A stretch of DNA of 64,000 bases from Lysobacterales bacterium (lineage in GTDB: Bacteria > Pseudomonadota > Gammaproteobacteria > Xanthomonadales > SZUA-5): contig JALHMG010000035.1 in the NCBI GenBank assembly GCA_022844135.1, forward strand, positions 1 through 64,000. Reading direction: 5' to 3'. Every line of letters starts with the position of its first letter. Within the stretch, counting starts at the first letter, position 1. Shown piece after piece: positions 8,629-17,877 of this stretch. The translations under genes and the position numbers were made by a program. Below the pieces are notes generated by a model. It saw only the letters and a program-made list of their open reading frames with translations. It made no database searches and had not been told where the DNA came from.

Positions 8629-10422
8629 ATGAAGCACATCCGCAATTTTTCGATCATCGCCCACGTCGATCATGGCAAGTCGACGCTGGCCGACCGCTTT
8701 ATCCAACTCTGCGGCGGGTTGGAGGACCGCGAGATGGAAGATCAGGTACTCGATTCGAACCCGATCGAACGCGAACGTGGCATCACGATCAAGGCGCAAA
8801 GCGTGTCGCTGCCGTACCGCGCCGACGACGGGCAAGTTTACGAGCTGAATTTCATCGACACGCCCGGACACGTGGACTTCTCCTACGAGGTCTCGCGCAG
8901 TCTGGCGGCGTGCGAAGGCGCGTTGCTGGTGGTCGATGCGGCGCAAGGCGTCGAAGCGCAATCGGTTGCCAATTGCTATACGGCCGTCGAGCAAGGCCTC
9001 GAAGTGGTGCCGGTGTTGAACAAGATCGATCTGCCATCGGCCGAACCGGATCGCGTGCGGCAGGAGATCGAAGATGTCATCGGCATCGATGCCACGGATG
9101 CGCTGGAAATCAGCGCGAAGACCGGGCTCAACGTGCGCAGCGTGCTGGAAGCGATCATCCAGCGCATTCCGCCGCCGCAAGAGAGCACCGATCCGACGTT
9201 GAAAGCGCTGATCATCGACAGTTGGTTCGATAACTACTTGGGCGTGATCTCGCTGGTGCGCGTGATGCAAGGCGAGATCAAAGTCGGCGACAAAATCCTC
9301 ATGATGAGCACCGGCCGCACCTGGCAAGTCGAGCAGGTGGGCGTGTTCACGCCCAAACGCGTGATGCGCGACAAGCTCAGCAACGGTCAGGTTGGTTTCG
9401 TCTCGGCGGCGATCAAGGAAGTACACGGCGCGCCGGTGGGCGACACCATCACTTTCGCCAAGGGGTCGGCCACCGAGCCGCTGCCAGGCTTCCAGAAGAT
9501 CAAGCCGCGCGTGTTCGCCGGACTATTCCCCACCGAAGCCGATGACTACTCGGCGCTGCGAGAAGCACTGGAGAAACTCAAGCTCAACGACTCCGCTTTG
9601 CAGTTCGAACCCGAGTCCTCCGAGGCGATGGGCTTCGGCTTTCGCTGCGGCTTCCTGGGCATGCTGCACATGGAGATTGTGCAGGAACGTCTGGAACGCG
9701 AGTACGATCTGGACCTGGTGACAACTGCTCCGACAGTGATTTATCAGGTGCTGCTGAAGAACGATCAGGTTGTCGAGCTCGATAACCCGGCCAAGCTGCC
9801 GACGCCATCGGAGATGATCGAAATCCGCGAGCCGATCATTGTCGCCAACGTCCTGGTGCCGCCGGATTACGTGGGTCCCGTGATCAAGCTGTGCGAAGAG
9901 AAGCGCGGTCGGCAGAAGTCGATCAATTACCTCGGCACCCAGGTGCAGATCAGCTACGAGATGCCACTTGCGGAAGTGGTACTGGACTTCTTCGATCGCT
10001 TGAAGTCGGCCTCGCGCGGCTATGCCTCGTTCGACTATCACATCGATCGCTTCGAAGCGGGTCCGTTCGTGCGCCTGGATATACTGATCAACGGCGATCG
10101 AGTCGACGCCTTGAGTTTGATCGTTCATCGCAGCCAGGCGGACCGTCGCGGACGCGACCTCGCGGAGCGCATGCGGGAACTCATTCCGCGCCAGATGTTC
10201 GATGTTGCAATCCAGGCGGCGGTCGGTGCGCAGATCATCGCGCGATCGACGGTAAAGGCGTTACGCAAGAACGTGCTTGCCAAGTGTTATGGCGGCGACG
10301 TATCGCGCAAGCGCAAGCTCCTGGAGAAACAAAAGGCCGGCAAGAAACGCATGAAGCAAGTGGGCCGCGTGGACATCCCGCAGGAAGCGTTCCTGGCCGT
10401 ACTGCAAACGGACGATAAATAG
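8629..10422 (+). CDS. lepA: Elongation factor 4 (LepA)
   Basis: 597-aa ribosome-associated translational GTPase that back-translocates or remodels stalled ribosomes; usual length. The G1 motif AHVDHGKST is at residues 11-19, followed by RGITIKAQ (G2), DTPGHVDF (G3) and NKIDLPSA (G4). The EF4-specific part is intact: [18 protein letters not shown], the C-terminal domain from about residue 490, and the Lys-rich tail [18 protein letters not shown]. First gene of a rightward run; lepB begins 8 bp after its stop, the classic lepA-lepB arrangement. Confidence 0.98.
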   Translation: MKHIRNFSIIAHVDHGKSTLADRFIQLCGGLEDREMEDQVLDSNPIERERGITIKAQSVSLPYRADDGQVYELNFIDTPGHVDFSYEVSRSLAACEGALLVVDAAQGVEAQSVANCYTAVEQGLEVVPVLNKIDLPSAEPDRVRQEIEDVIGIDATDALEISAKTGLNVRSVLEAIIQRIPPPQESTDPTLKALIIDSWFDNYLGVISLVRVMQGEIKVGDKILMMSTGRTWQVEQVGVFTPKRVMRDKLSNGQVGFVSAAIKEVHGAPVGDTITFAKGSATEPLPGFQKIKPRVFAGLFPTEADDYSALREALEKLKLNDSALQFEPESSEAMGFGFRCGFLGMLHMEIVQERLEREYDLDLVTTAPTVIYQVLLKNDQVVELDNPAKLPTPSEMIEIREPIIVANVLVPPDYVGPVIKLCEEKRGRQKSINYLGTQVQISYEMPLAEVVLDFFDRLKSASRGYASFDYHIDRFEAGPFVRLDILINGDRVDALSLIVHRSQADRRGRDLAERMRELIPRQMFDVAIQAAVGAQIIARSTVKALRKNVLAKCYGGDVSRKRKLLEKQKAGKKRMKQVGRVDIPQEAFLAVLQTDDK

Positions 10423-10429
10423 GCAAGCA

Positions 10430-11254
10430 ATGGATTTTGCGCTGATTTTGGTAGTACTGACAGGTGTGACCGGCTTTGTCTGGGCCGTCGATTCGCTGTT
10501 CTTCAGAGCCAGGCGACTGGCGCTGGTCAATGTGCCGGGCATGAGCGATGCGGCCGTTGCGCAAGCAGGCGCGGCGCCAGCGGCGCGCGATCCGGTGATC
10601 GTCGAGTACTCCAAATCGTTTTTCCCTGTGATTCTGGCAGTGCTGGTCATTCGCTCGTTTCTTTTCGAGCCCTTCACGATTCCATCGAGCTCGATGGTCC
10701 CAACCTTGTTGATTGGCGACTTCATCCTGGTCAACAAATACGCCTATGGCTTGCGACTGCCGGTGGCGAACACCAAGATCGTCAGCATCGGCCTGCCGGA
10801 ACGCGGCGATGTGGTCGTATTCCGGCCGCCGCACAAGCCCAACACCAACTACGTCAAGCGCCTGGTGGGCATGCCAGGAGACGAAATCGCGTATTTCAAC
10901 AACACGCTTTACATCAATGGCGTCGCCATCCAAAGCACACCCGTAGGACGGTACTTTGGCGAGGGGAGCAACGATGAGTCGACCGGCGCTGAGCTGCGCA
11001 CAGAAGACTTGCTGGGTGTCGAACACCAGATTTTGCTTGCGGGCAACCGCATGGGCATCCAAAATTCATGGACGGTGCCCGAAGGTCACTACTTCATGGT
11101 CGGCGACAATCGCGATAACAGTGAGGACAGTCGGGTGTGGGGCTTCGTCTCGGAAAAGAGCCTGGTGGGCCGTGCGGAGTTCGTATGGATGCATTGGGAC
11201 TGGAAAATCCGGGGCTTTGTGTCCTGGGGGCGCATTGGCACAAGCGTGGAGTGA
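10430..11254 (+). CDS. lepB: Signal peptidase I
   Basis: 274-aa inner-membrane serine protease that removes Sec and Tat signal peptides. Two N-terminal membrane segments (about residues 3-25 and 63-80) precede the catalytic domain. The catalytic Ser is Ser88 in PSSSMVPTL and the general base Lys is Lys143 in YVKRLVGMPGD; box E GDNRDNSEDSR is present. Family-typical spacing and length. It lies 8 bp after lepA and 3 bp before the DUF4845 gene, so these are probably one transcript. Confidence 0.97.
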   Translation: MDFALILVVLTGVTGFVWAVDSLFFRARRLALVNVPGMSDAAVAQAGAAPAARDPVIVEYSKSFFPVILAVLVIRSFLFEPFTIPSSSMVPTLLIGDFILVNKYAYGLRLPVANTKIVSIGLPERGDVVVFRPPHKPNTNYVKRLVGMPGDEIAYFNNTLYINGVAIQSTPVGRYFGEGSNDESTGAELRTEDLLGVEHQILLAGNRMGIQNSWTVPEGHYFMVGDNRDNSEDSRVWGFVSEKSLVGRAEFVWMHWDWKIRGFVSWGRIGTSVE

Positions 11255-11257
11255 GCG

Positions 11258-11632
11258 ATGAGTACGAGACAAACGCAGTTGGGCATCACGCTGATGGGAT
11301 TCCTGATCGCCATCATCATTGCGGGCATTTTCATTATGTTCGCCGCCAAAGTTGTGCCGATGTACACGGAGTTCAGCTCAGTAAAAACGGCGATGGAAAC
11401 TTATGCCCGACAGCCGGGAGCGGCGAATCTCCCAGCAGATGAAATGTGGAGCAAAATCGATCGGATCTTCTCTACGCAGTACGTGACCAGCGTCAAGCGT
11501 AACAACATCCAGATCATCAAAAAAGGCCCGCCGCGGTTGGTCGTCAATTACGAGGTGCGCGCACCGCTGTTCTACAACCTCGATATCGTCGGGCGCTTTA
11601 CGCACGAACAACCGCTTAGCGCAGGACGCTGA
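11258..11632 (+). CDS. DUF4845 family single-pass membrane protein
   Basis: 124-aa protein of the DUF4845 family, which sits between lepB and rnc in many gamma- and betaproteobacteria. One N-terminal hydrophobic segment (about residues 9-30, GITLMGFLIAIIIAGIFIMF) anchors a small extracytoplasmic domain containing KIDRIFSTQYV and PPRLVVNYEVR. The N-terminal QLGITLMGFLIAI resembles a type IV pilin/prepilin leader, but the family is usually not described as a pilin. Function unknown; operon position suggests expression with signal peptidase and RNase III. Confidence 0.9.
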   Translation: MSTRQTQLGITLMGFLIAIIIAGIFIMFAAKVVPMYTEFSSVKTAMETYARQPGAANLPADEMWSKIDRIFSTQYVTSVKRNNIQIIKKGPPRLVVNYEVRAPLFYNLDIVGRFTHEQPLSAGR

Positions 11633-11635
11633 CAT

Positions 11636-12319
11636 TTGTCCACGTTGGCAGCGCGCAATCCGCTGGCCGCTCACGGTGTGGCGCTCGATGCGGCGCTGCT
11701 CACGCGCGCACTGACGCACCGCAGCGCCGGGCGCGAGAACTACGAGCGACTGGAGTTCCTGGGCGATGCGCTGGTCAATACCATCGTCAGCATCGGGCTT
11801 TACCAGCGCTACGCGCGCGCTGCCGAGGGCGACTTGACGCGCCTCCGTGCGGCATTGATTCGCGAGTCGAGTCTGGCGGATATCGCGCGCTCCCTGAATT
11901 TGTCGGACTACCTGCTGCTCGGCAGTGGCGAGCTGAAGAGCGGTGGATTTCGGCGCGATTCGATCTTGGCAGATACGCTGGAGGCGCTGGTCGCCGCGGT
12001 GTTCCTGGACCGCGGCTGGGACGAATGCCGCCTGCTCGTTGAGCGTTTGTTCGAACGCGCCTTCGCGACCGTCGATCCTGACGCTGCGAAAGATCCCAAG
12101 ACCCGTCTGCAAGAACTGCTGCAAGGTCGTGGCCTTGGACTGCCGGAGTATCGGCTCATCGATAGCCATGGCAAAGATCACGACAAAACCTTCGTGATGG
12201 CCTGCGAGGTACCTGCGCTCGGCACCTGTGAGCAAGCCGTTGGTCGCAGCCGCAAGCATGCCGAGCAATCCGCAGCGGAAGCGGTTCTTCGGCGGCTGAG
12301 CGAGGGCGCGAGCACATGA
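11636..12319 (+). CDS. rnc: Ribonuclease III
   Basis: 227-aa double-strand-specific endoribonuclease for rRNA precursor processing and mRNA turnover. A TTG start at 11636, 3 bp after the DUF4845 stop, gives the standard N-terminus. The signature ERLEFLGDALV spans residues 37-47 with catalytic Glu40 and Asp44; the second acidic pair follows in DTLEALVAAVFLDRGW. The C-terminal dsRNA-binding domain begins near DPKTRLQELLQGRG and ends with KHAEQSAAEAVL. The stop overlaps the era start (ATGA), so the two are translationally coupled. Confidence 0.97.
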   Translation: MSTLAARNPLAAHGVALDAALLTRALTHRSAGRENYERLEFLGDALVNTIVSIGLYQRYARAAEGDLTRLRAALIRESSLADIARSLNLSDYLLLGSGELKSGGFRRDSILADTLEALVAAVFLDRGWDECRLLVERLFERAFATVDPDAAKDPKTRLQELLQGRGLGLPEYRLIDSHGKDHDKTFVMACEVPALGTCEQAVGRSRKHAEQSAAEAVLRRLSEGAST

Positions 12320-13200
12320 GCTTTCGCGCTGGCCATGTGGCGTTGATCGGCCGACCCAATGTGGGTAAATCCAGCCTGCTCAATGCCTTTGTCGGAGCGC
12401 ATCTGGGCGCAGTTTCGCCCAAGCCTCACACCACGCAAAAACTGCTGCTGGGCGTGCGCACTTTCGAGAACGCGCAGATCGCGTTCGTCGATACACCGGG
12501 TCTGCAGAAACGGCGTCCGAATGCGGTGCACAAGTCCATGGATCGCGCCTTTGACCGTGGCCTGTCGTCCGTCGATCTGGTGGTCCTGGTCGTCGAGGCC
12601 GGCGCCTTCAATCCTGGCGATCGTGCGGCGCTGGAGCGCGCCAAACATACCGAGCGACCGATCGCTCTGGTGATCAACAAAGTCGATCTCGTCAAGAACA
12701 AAAGCGAACTGTTGCCTTACATCGACAAGCTCAGCCGCGAACATGCCTTCGCGGCCATCCTGCTCGTCAGTGCGCGCAAAGAGAATGGTACCGAAGAGGC
12801 GGTCAAGCGCCTGGCGGAACTGCTGCCCACCCAGGAGCCGTTGTATCCGGCCGATACGCTCACCGATCGCAGCGAGCGCTTCCTGGCCGCAGAGTTGATC
12901 CGCGAACAACTGATGCGGCAACTGGGCGACGAGGTACCGTATGCCTGCGCGGTGGAGATCGAAGCGTTCACCGTCGAAGGGGCCCTGCGGCGTATCCATG
13001 CCACGATTTGGGTCGAGCGCGATGGCCAGAAAGCCATTGTCATCGGCGAGGGCGGGCAGCAGCTCAAGTTCATCGGCAGCAAGGCGCGCGAGGCGATGGA
13101 AGCGCTATTCGATGGTCGCGTGCATCTGGAGCTATGGGTCAAAGTGCGTGCCGACTGGAGCGATAACGAGCGCGCGCTGAAACAACTCGGATTCGAGTAG
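12316..13200 (+). CDS. era: GTPase Era
   Basis: 294-aa GTPase that binds the 3' end of 16S rRNA and helps mature the 30S subunit. The G1 motif GRPNVGKSS is at residues 12-20, G3 is DTPGLQ, and G4 is NKVDLV. A C-terminal KH domain contains AIVIGEGGQQLKFIGSKARE, the GxxG loop that contacts RNA. Length and layout are typical. The ATG lies within the rnc stop, and recO follows after 5 bp. Confidence 0.98.
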   Translation: MSFRAGHVALIGRPNVGKSSLLNAFVGAHLGAVSPKPHTTQKLLLGVRTFENAQIAFVDTPGLQKRRPNAVHKSMDRAFDRGLSSVDLVVLVVEAGAFNPGDRAALERAKHTERPIALVINKVDLVKNKSELLPYIDKLSREHAFAAILLVSARKENGTEEAVKRLAELLPTQEPLYPADTLTDRSERFLAAELIREQLMRQLGDEVPYACAVEIEAFTVEGALRRIHATIWVERDGQKAIVIGEGGQQLKFIGSKAREAMEALFDGRVHLELWVKVRADWSDNERALKQLGFE

Positions 13201-13205
13201 TCGCG

Positions 13206-13904
13206 ATGCGCGTCGTCGCGCAGGCGCTGTTCGTACTTCATCGCCGGCCGTATTCGGAAACGAGCTTTCTCATCGAAGCACTGACGCCAGACTTCGGCCG
13301 GATCGGTTTGATCGCGCGCGGCGCGCGCGGCGGCAAACGTGGCCTTGCGGCTTTGCTGCAACCCTTCCAGCCCCTGCTCGCAGATTTCGTGCACGGCCCC
13401 GAATTGGCTCGACTCAGCGCCGCCGAGGCCGCCAGCGCCAGCTATTCCCTGCTCGGCGAGCGTTCACTGGCCGGGCTTTATCTCAACGAGCTGCTGGTCA
13501 AGCTGCTGCCGCGAGGCGAACCGGCCGCGACGCTGTTCGCGCGATACGCCCAGGCGCTTTCCGATTTGTCGACGGCCCCCGATATCGCCTGGCAGCTGCG
13601 CCGCTTCGAACGCGACGCCTTGGGCGAGATGGGATGGTTGATCGATCTGCTGCGGGACATCGACGGGACGACCATCGACGTCGCCGCACACTATCGGATC
13701 GTCCCAGAGCTAGGCTTGGTGCGCGACGAACGCGGTTGGTCGGGAGCAGCCATCGCGGCGCTGGGGAACGACCATGCCATTCCAACGCCAGCGCAACTGA
13801 CCCAGATGCGCGGGTTTTTGCGTGAGCTGCTGCTCCCGCACATGAGCGCCCCGATGGTCGCCTGGGGCATGGTGGCGGCGCTTCGCGAGCTCGGCGGCAA
13901 ATAG
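13206..13904 (+). CDS. recO: DNA repair protein RecO
   Basis: 232-aa RecFOR-pathway protein that loads RecA onto SSB-coated single strands. The N-terminal OB fold contains ALFVLHRRPYSETSFLIEAL and FGRIGLIARGARG, typical of RecO; the all-helical C-terminal domain follows (LAGLYLNELLVKLLPRGEP). No zinc-binding Cys cluster is present, as in many proteobacterial RecO proteins. It is the last gene of the lepA-to-recO run; pdxJ, often next, is not found here. Confidence 0.94.
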   Translation: MRVVAQALFVLHRRPYSETSFLIEALTPDFGRIGLIARGARGGKRGLAALLQPFQPLLADFVHGPELARLSAAEAASASYSLLGERSLAGLYLNELLVKLLPRGEPAATLFARYAQALSDLSTAPDIAWQLRRFERDALGEMGWLIDLLRDIDGTTIDVAAHYRIVPELGLVRDERGWSGAAIAALGNDHAIPTPAQLTQMRGFLRELLLPHMSAPMVAWGMVAALRELGGK

Positions 13905-13967
13905 CAGTCGCGGTCGCCCAAGGCCTCGACGCCAGCGACACATCAGATCCAGTTTGATTGTGAGGCT

Positions 13968-14411
13968 ATGTCTGCCCGAATGCGCCAATTGCTGCTCAAC
14001 GTCGCTGCCACCGACGCATTGGCGTGCGTGGACGAGCACGGTTGGCGCAGCCGTTGCCTGCACTGCAGGACTGCGGTCGGTCTGTCGATCACGGGAGAGC
14101 CGTGGCCTGGCACCACGCTCGAACACATCGTGCCGCGCGCGTGGTTCGGTAAGACCTCGGCGCGAGCGCTGACAACCGCATTCGCATCGCCGGACGATCT
14201 GCGCAATCTGGCGCTCGCCTGTGCGCGTTGCAACCATGGCAAAGGCAGGCGCAGCGATGTCGACGGGCCGAGCAATTCGCGAGCGCGCGAGGTGGTCGCC
14301 GCGCTCCTGGCGGCTCGCGCCATGCGTTGGCGCGATCCGCCCGCTTTGATCAGCGCGTCACTCGCAGCGCGACCAGCGGCGGCGCAAACATCGCCAAAAA
14401 AGCGACGTTGA
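13968..14411 (+). CDS. HNH endonuclease-like protein
   Basis: 147-aa protein with an HNH/zinc-ribbon core. A first CxxC (CLHC, about residues 30-33) is followed by LEHIVPRAWFG with the catalytic His, NLALACARCNHGKGRRSD with the second CxxC, and the final His of the HNH fold. Length and motif order match small standalone HNH proteins. The last 62 bp overlap convergently with the 3' end of the opposing membrane-protein gene. Target and role are unknown; there is no phage or restriction context beside it. Confidence 0.75.
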   Translation: MSARMRQLLLNVAATDALACVDEHGWRSRCLHCRTAVGLSITGEPWPGTTLEHIVPRAWFGKTSARALTTAFASPDDLRNLALACARCNHGKGRRSDVDGPSNSRAREVVAALLAARAMRWRDPPALISASLAARPAAAQTSPKKRR

Positions 14412-14781
14412 ACAGCGCGTTCTGCCAGTGGCCGCTGGCCAGTGAGTAACTGGTGTCTGGCACGAACCAGGCACCAAGAGATACCACCAGCATCCACCAC
14501 GCCTCGCGCTCGCCGCGCGCCAGCGGCCCGCGCGCGACAAGGAACATCAGCGCCGCCCATCCGGCCATCACGGCGCCGAGAACGGCGTGTACCAGATCGA
14601 TATAGGTCAAGGCGACACCGTAGCGAGCATCAATTGCGGCGATATCGCCATACAAGATTGCCCCGAACAGCGCGCGCGTGAGCGCCGGCGCGAGCACCAG
14701 CATCAGGCCGAACAGTGCAGTAATCGCCAGCGCGATTTTGAGCCATAGCAGCCAACCGATGCGTGTCACGCGATTCTCCAT
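14350..14781 (-). CDS. Small four-helix membrane protein, unknown function
   Basis: 143-aa hydrophobic protein starting MENRVTRIGWLLWLK, with about four membrane segments: LKIALAITALFGLMLVLA, a middle pair including LVHAVLGAVMAGWAALMFLV, and a C-terminal segment ending NVAFLAMFAPPLVAL. RGEREAWW sits in a loop. The family is not recognised with certainty. An upstream in-frame extension to 14889 is poor in hydrophobic sequence and rejected. The 3' end overlaps the HNH gene convergently. Confidence 0.65.
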   Translation of the reverse strand: MENRVTRIGWLLWLKIALAITALFGLMLVLAPALTRALFGAILYGDIAAIDARYGVALTYIDLVHAVLGAVMAGWAALMFLVARGPLARGEREAWWMLVVSLGAWFVPDTSYSLASGHWQNALFNVAFLAMFAPPLVALRVTR

Positions 14782-14912
14782 AGCTTCCTTTGCCAAGCGA
14801 CCATAGCGCGGAGATGGTCGGTGGGTTAATCGTCGTTGAAAGTTCTCGTCTGGCAGCGCTGCTCGCCATACGCTTGGATTGCTGAGCAAAAACTTCGTGC
14901 AGGAGAACGACC

Positions 14913-15552
14913 ATGACTCGCGATTTCACGCCACCGATGACCGACCTCAACACCACGCCGCTGATCGATGTGATGCTGGCCCGGATGTTTCATGAGGGAA
15001 CGCGGATGATCGCGAAGGGCTTTGTGCCGGAATCGAGGCGCGAGGAGGAGGAATGGTTGTTCCATTGCGACGACGAGCAACGAAGAGTCCGGGGCAAAGA
15101 ACGAGCGAGCGCCGCGTTAGCGAGGAAATGGCTGCGGACAGACTGTCAATTCGATTAAGTCAACGAATTCCGCGCCGTTACGAAGAAGTCAGTCCATTTC
15201 CTCGCGACCTCATGAAATGTCCGGGCTAGTGCTGCTGATCATCTTTATGATCGCAGCGCCGGTGCTGGCGCATCGTGTGCCGGTACCGATGCCCAGCAGC
15301 GATGGGCCATCCGCACAGGCGCGCAAACTGATCGAGGTGAGCATGGTCGATGGACAAACGCAGTATCGGCTCGACGACGAACCGATCGCGCTGAGCGCGC
15401 TCGGCGCCGAGTTTTCGGCGTGGGCGGCGATGGGTCACGCGCAGCCCACCGTGCAACTGCTCGCTGCCGAAGACGTGCGCTTCGAGGACATCGCCAGCGT
15501 GCTGGCCAGCGGTCGGCGGGCGGGCGTTCGCCAGATTGGCCTGGCGCCGTGA
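14913..15552 (+). pseudogene. ExbD/TolR-family gene interrupted by a MITE-like element
   Basis: The N-terminal piece (14913-14979) encodes MTDLNTTPLIDVML, the ExbD/TolR cytoplasmic and early transmembrane motif with its essential Asp. The coding sequence resumes at 15230 with VLLIIFMIAAPVLAHRVPVP, the rest of the helix, and runs to the end of a normal periplasmic domain (15552). Between them is a 246-bp element (14980-15225) plus a duplicated tetramer. Removing the element and one tetramer restores GTG ATG CTG GTG CTG CTG, exactly the family sequence VMLVLL, giving an intact protein of about 130 aa. As it stands, translation from the first ATG stops inside the element. An ATG at 15217 could restart the C-terminal part but would lack the Asp. 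No exbB/tolQ partner is in the window. Confidence 0.93.
14980..15225. mobile_element. MITE-like element, copy 1 (inside exbD)
   Basis: A 246-bp element bounded by 18-bp terminal inverted repeats, CCCGGATGTTTCATGAGG on the left and CCTCATGAAATGTCCGGG on the right (two mismatches as inverted arms). It is flanked by CTGG (14976-14979) and CTAG (15226-15229), a 4-bp target duplication with one change. It encodes no transposase, so it is non-autonomous. Internal sequence (GGAATCGAGGCG, GGAATGGTTGTTCCATTGCG) matches copy 2 at 42563-42895 in inverted orientation. The mobilising transposase is not in the window. Confidence 0.92.
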
Positions 15553-16145
15553 GGTTCATTTTATTGGCAATCGCATGCGCGGCTACCGGAGCCAGCATCG
15601 CCGCGCCGGCACTTCAGCCGTTAACGCTGGCGCGCGCGCAAACCTTGCAATACGCGGTCGACGGCATCATCGAGCGCGGATTCGACATCGATGGCAGTTT
15701 GCTGATTCTGTCGCGCACCGGCACGTTTGCGGGAGAGGGCGAAGCGCGCGAGGCGCGGCTCTACGCCACGCTGTTCGCGCCTGTGGCGGACGGTTTCCAG
15801 CAGCAATGGCAGATCAAAGACCAAGTGCGCGATTGTCCGCTCGATCTGACGCTCGACTTCACTGCTGAACCGGTCGCCGTGGCCGATGCGGATGCCGACG
15901 GGGTCAACGAGGTCTGGGTCAGTTATCGCCTCGCTTGCCAGGGCGATGTCAGCCCCACTGATCTGAAACTGATTGGTTACGAAGGTGGGCAAAAGCTCGC
16001 GCTCCGCGGCACGTCGAGACTCAGCTACGGCGAGCACACTGAAGGCGGCAGTTACACCGCCGATGCCGCCGTCAAGGCCGCGCCTGCGATTGCCGCGTTC
16101 GCCGACGCCTACTGGCAGCGCGTGCGCGAAACGGGCATCGAATAA
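15549..16145 (+). CDS. Secreted/periplasmic protein of unknown function
   Basis: 198 aa from a GTG at 15549, which overlaps the exbD stop (GTGA) and gives a clear signal peptide (FILLAIACAATGASIAAP). The mature part has an Asp-rich segment, VADADADGVNEVWVSYRLAC, resembling the calcium-type motif of FG-GAP/beta-propeller or surface-polysaccharide-associated proteins; two Cys flank it. An ATG further upstream at 15420 is in another gene's coding sequence and is rejected. The gene appears coupled to exbD, so the MITE insertion may also affect its translation. Family not firmly identified. Confidence 0.75.
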   Translation: MRFILLAIACAATGASIAAPALQPLTLARAQTLQYAVDGIIERGFDIDGSLLILSRTGTFAGEGEAREARLYATLFAPVADGFQQQWQIKDQVRDCPLDLTLDFTAEPVAVADADADGVNEVWVSYRLACQGDVSPTDLKLIGYEGGQKLALRGTSRLSYGEHTEGGSYTADAAVKAAPAIAAFADAYWQRVRETGIE

Positions 16146-16163
16146 GTACGCAGGTTGATGCGC

Positions 16164-17657
16164 TTAGCGCCCGCTGACGCGCGTCATCAGCGCCAGCACG
16201 CGGCCCGGTTCGGCGCCGACCTGATCCCAGCCAAAACGCCAGCTCCAGTTATGCTCGCCCATGGTCCCTGGGATGTTCATCCGGCTTTGGCCGTTATGCC
16301 CGAGCGTGTCCTGGAACTGGCAGATGGCGATGTTGGCCACCGAGTTCATGCAGCCGCGAATCATCGCCCAGTGCGCATCGTGTTCGCTGGCGGGCAGGTA
16401 CGCGCCCGCGTAAGCGCGTTCGGCGTCGCTGGCGATGTGCCACCAGCCGCGAACGGTATCGTTGTCGTGTGTGCCGGTGTAGGCCACGCAGTGCCGCGGA
16501 TAGTTGTGCGGCAAGAATTCGTCGCTGCCGTCGGTGCCAAAACCGAACTGCAGAATCTTCATGCCGGGAAAACCGCAGCCATCGCGCAGTTCGATCACAT
16601 CGGGCGTAATCAAACCCAGATCCTCAGCCACGATCGGCAGCTCTCCCAGCGCCGACTTGAGTGCGTCGAACAGGGCTTTGCCGGGACCCGGCAGCCACCG
16701 GCCTTGCTCCGCCGTAGGGCAGCTCGCCGGGATTTCGTAGTAGCCGGCGAAGCCGCGGAAATGATCGATGCGGAACACATCGGCCTGATGCAGCGCACGC
16801 TTCAGGCGCGCAGTCCACCACGCATAGTTTTCTACCGCCATGCGCTCCCACCGATACAGAGGATTGCCCCAACGCTGTCCCGTCGGCGCCATCGCATCGG
16901 GCGGACAGCCGGCGACAACCGTGGGTTGGAAATCGCTATCGAGATAGTACAAGTCCGGGCGCGCCCAGCAGTCTGCGCTGTGATGCGCGATGAAGATCGG
17001 CAGATCGCCCATCAGCGCGACACCGCGCTCATTCGCATAGGTCTTGAGGGCGATGCTTTGGGTATCGAAGCACCATTGCACGAAGGCCCAAAAGCCGACC
17101 TCGCTGGCGTGTTCGAGACGCGCCGCAGCGAGAGCTGCAGCGTCGCGGTCGCGCACAGGTTGCGGCCAATGCCACCACGCCGCGCCGGCATTCGCCGCTT
17201 CCAGCGCCATGAACAGCGTGTAGTCGTCCAGCCAGCTTCGATTTTCCTCGCACCATGCGGCAAGTGCGGCTTTGTCCGAGCCGCTTGCGCGCGTCCGGAA
17301 GCCGTGCTCGGCGCGACGCAATTGCTCGATGCGCCACGGCACGACGCGGCCGAAGTCCACGCGATCGCTGCGAAAGCCGCCCTCAGGCAGGCTCGGATGC
17401 TCCAACCACCCGGCCGCCATCAGTGGCTCCAGAGCCACCATCAGCGGACTGCCGGCAAAGGCGCTCACGCTCTGGTACGGCGAGTTGCCAGGGCCGATCG
17501 GATTGATCGGCAGAATCTGCCAGATGCGTTGCCCCGCCTGGCTCAGCCAGTCGACGAACTGAAACGCACCGGGCCCAAAATCGCCGATGCCGTGCGGGCC
17601 GGGCAAAGACGTGATGTGCAACAAGACGCCCGAGGCGCGGCGGGTGAGATCGATCAT
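16164..17657 (-). CDS. malQ: 4-alpha-glucanotransferase (amylomaltase)
   Basis: 497-aa GH77 enzyme that disproportionates maltodextrins, recycling short glucans from glycogen breakdown into chains usable by phosphorylase. N-terminal RASGVLLHITSLPGPHGIGD is the family start. Catalytic parts are visible: DVFRIDHFRGF with the nucleophile Asp, IVAEDLG with the acid/base Glu, and YTGTHDNDTVRGW with the transition-state Asp. Length is typical of the short amylomaltase form. It is the last gene of the leftward glycogen locus; the 220 bp separating it from glgX show no gene. Confidence 0.95.
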   Translation of the reverse strand: MIDLTRRASGVLLHITSLPGPHGIGDFGPGAFQFVDWLSQAGQRIWQILPINPIGPGNSPYQSVSAFAGSPLMVALEPLMAAGWLEHPSLPEGGFRSDRVDFGRVVPWRIEQLRRAEHGFRTRASGSDKAALAAWCEENRSWLDDYTLFMALEAANAGAAWWHWPQPVRDRDAAALAAARLEHASEVGFWAFVQWCFDTQSIALKTYANERGVALMGDLPIFIAHHSADCWARPDLYYLDSDFQPTVVAGCPPDAMAPTGQRWGNPLYRWERMAVENYAWWTARLKRALHQADVFRIDHFRGFAGYYEIPASCPTAEQGRWLPGPGKALFDALKSALGELPIVAEDLGLITPDVIELRDGCGFPGMKILQFGFGTDGSDEFLPHNYPRHCVAYTGTHDNDTVRGWWHIASDAERAYAGAYLPASEHDAHWAMIRGCMNSVANIAICQFQDTLGHNGQSRMNIPGTMGEHNWSWRFGWDQVGAEPGRVLALMTRVSGR

Positions 17658-17877
17658 GGTGTCAGTCCGGTCGCGCGCAGGGCGCCACAGTAGCCATCGT
17701 GCTTCGCGCTATAGCGCGGCGCTACGTTTTTTGCCTTACGAATACGATTGCGAAGCGCGCTTGATCGTCGCCGACCTATCGCGGCCCGCGCGGCGCGATG
17801 CTGTGAGATTGTCCGGTGCGACAAAGCGGCCGCGAATGGCCGGAATAGATGCGCCACGCGTGGTCCAAGGGGCAGAC

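Noticed and set aside
11258-11632. DUF4845 protein as a type IV pseudopilin
   Set aside because: The leader is only superficially prepilin-like, and the family's fixed place between lepB and rnc argues against a pilus role.
16155-17693. Long plus-strand frame opposite malQ
   Set aside because: An antisense shadow typical of GC-rich codon use; the minus-strand frame encodes an intact amylomaltase.
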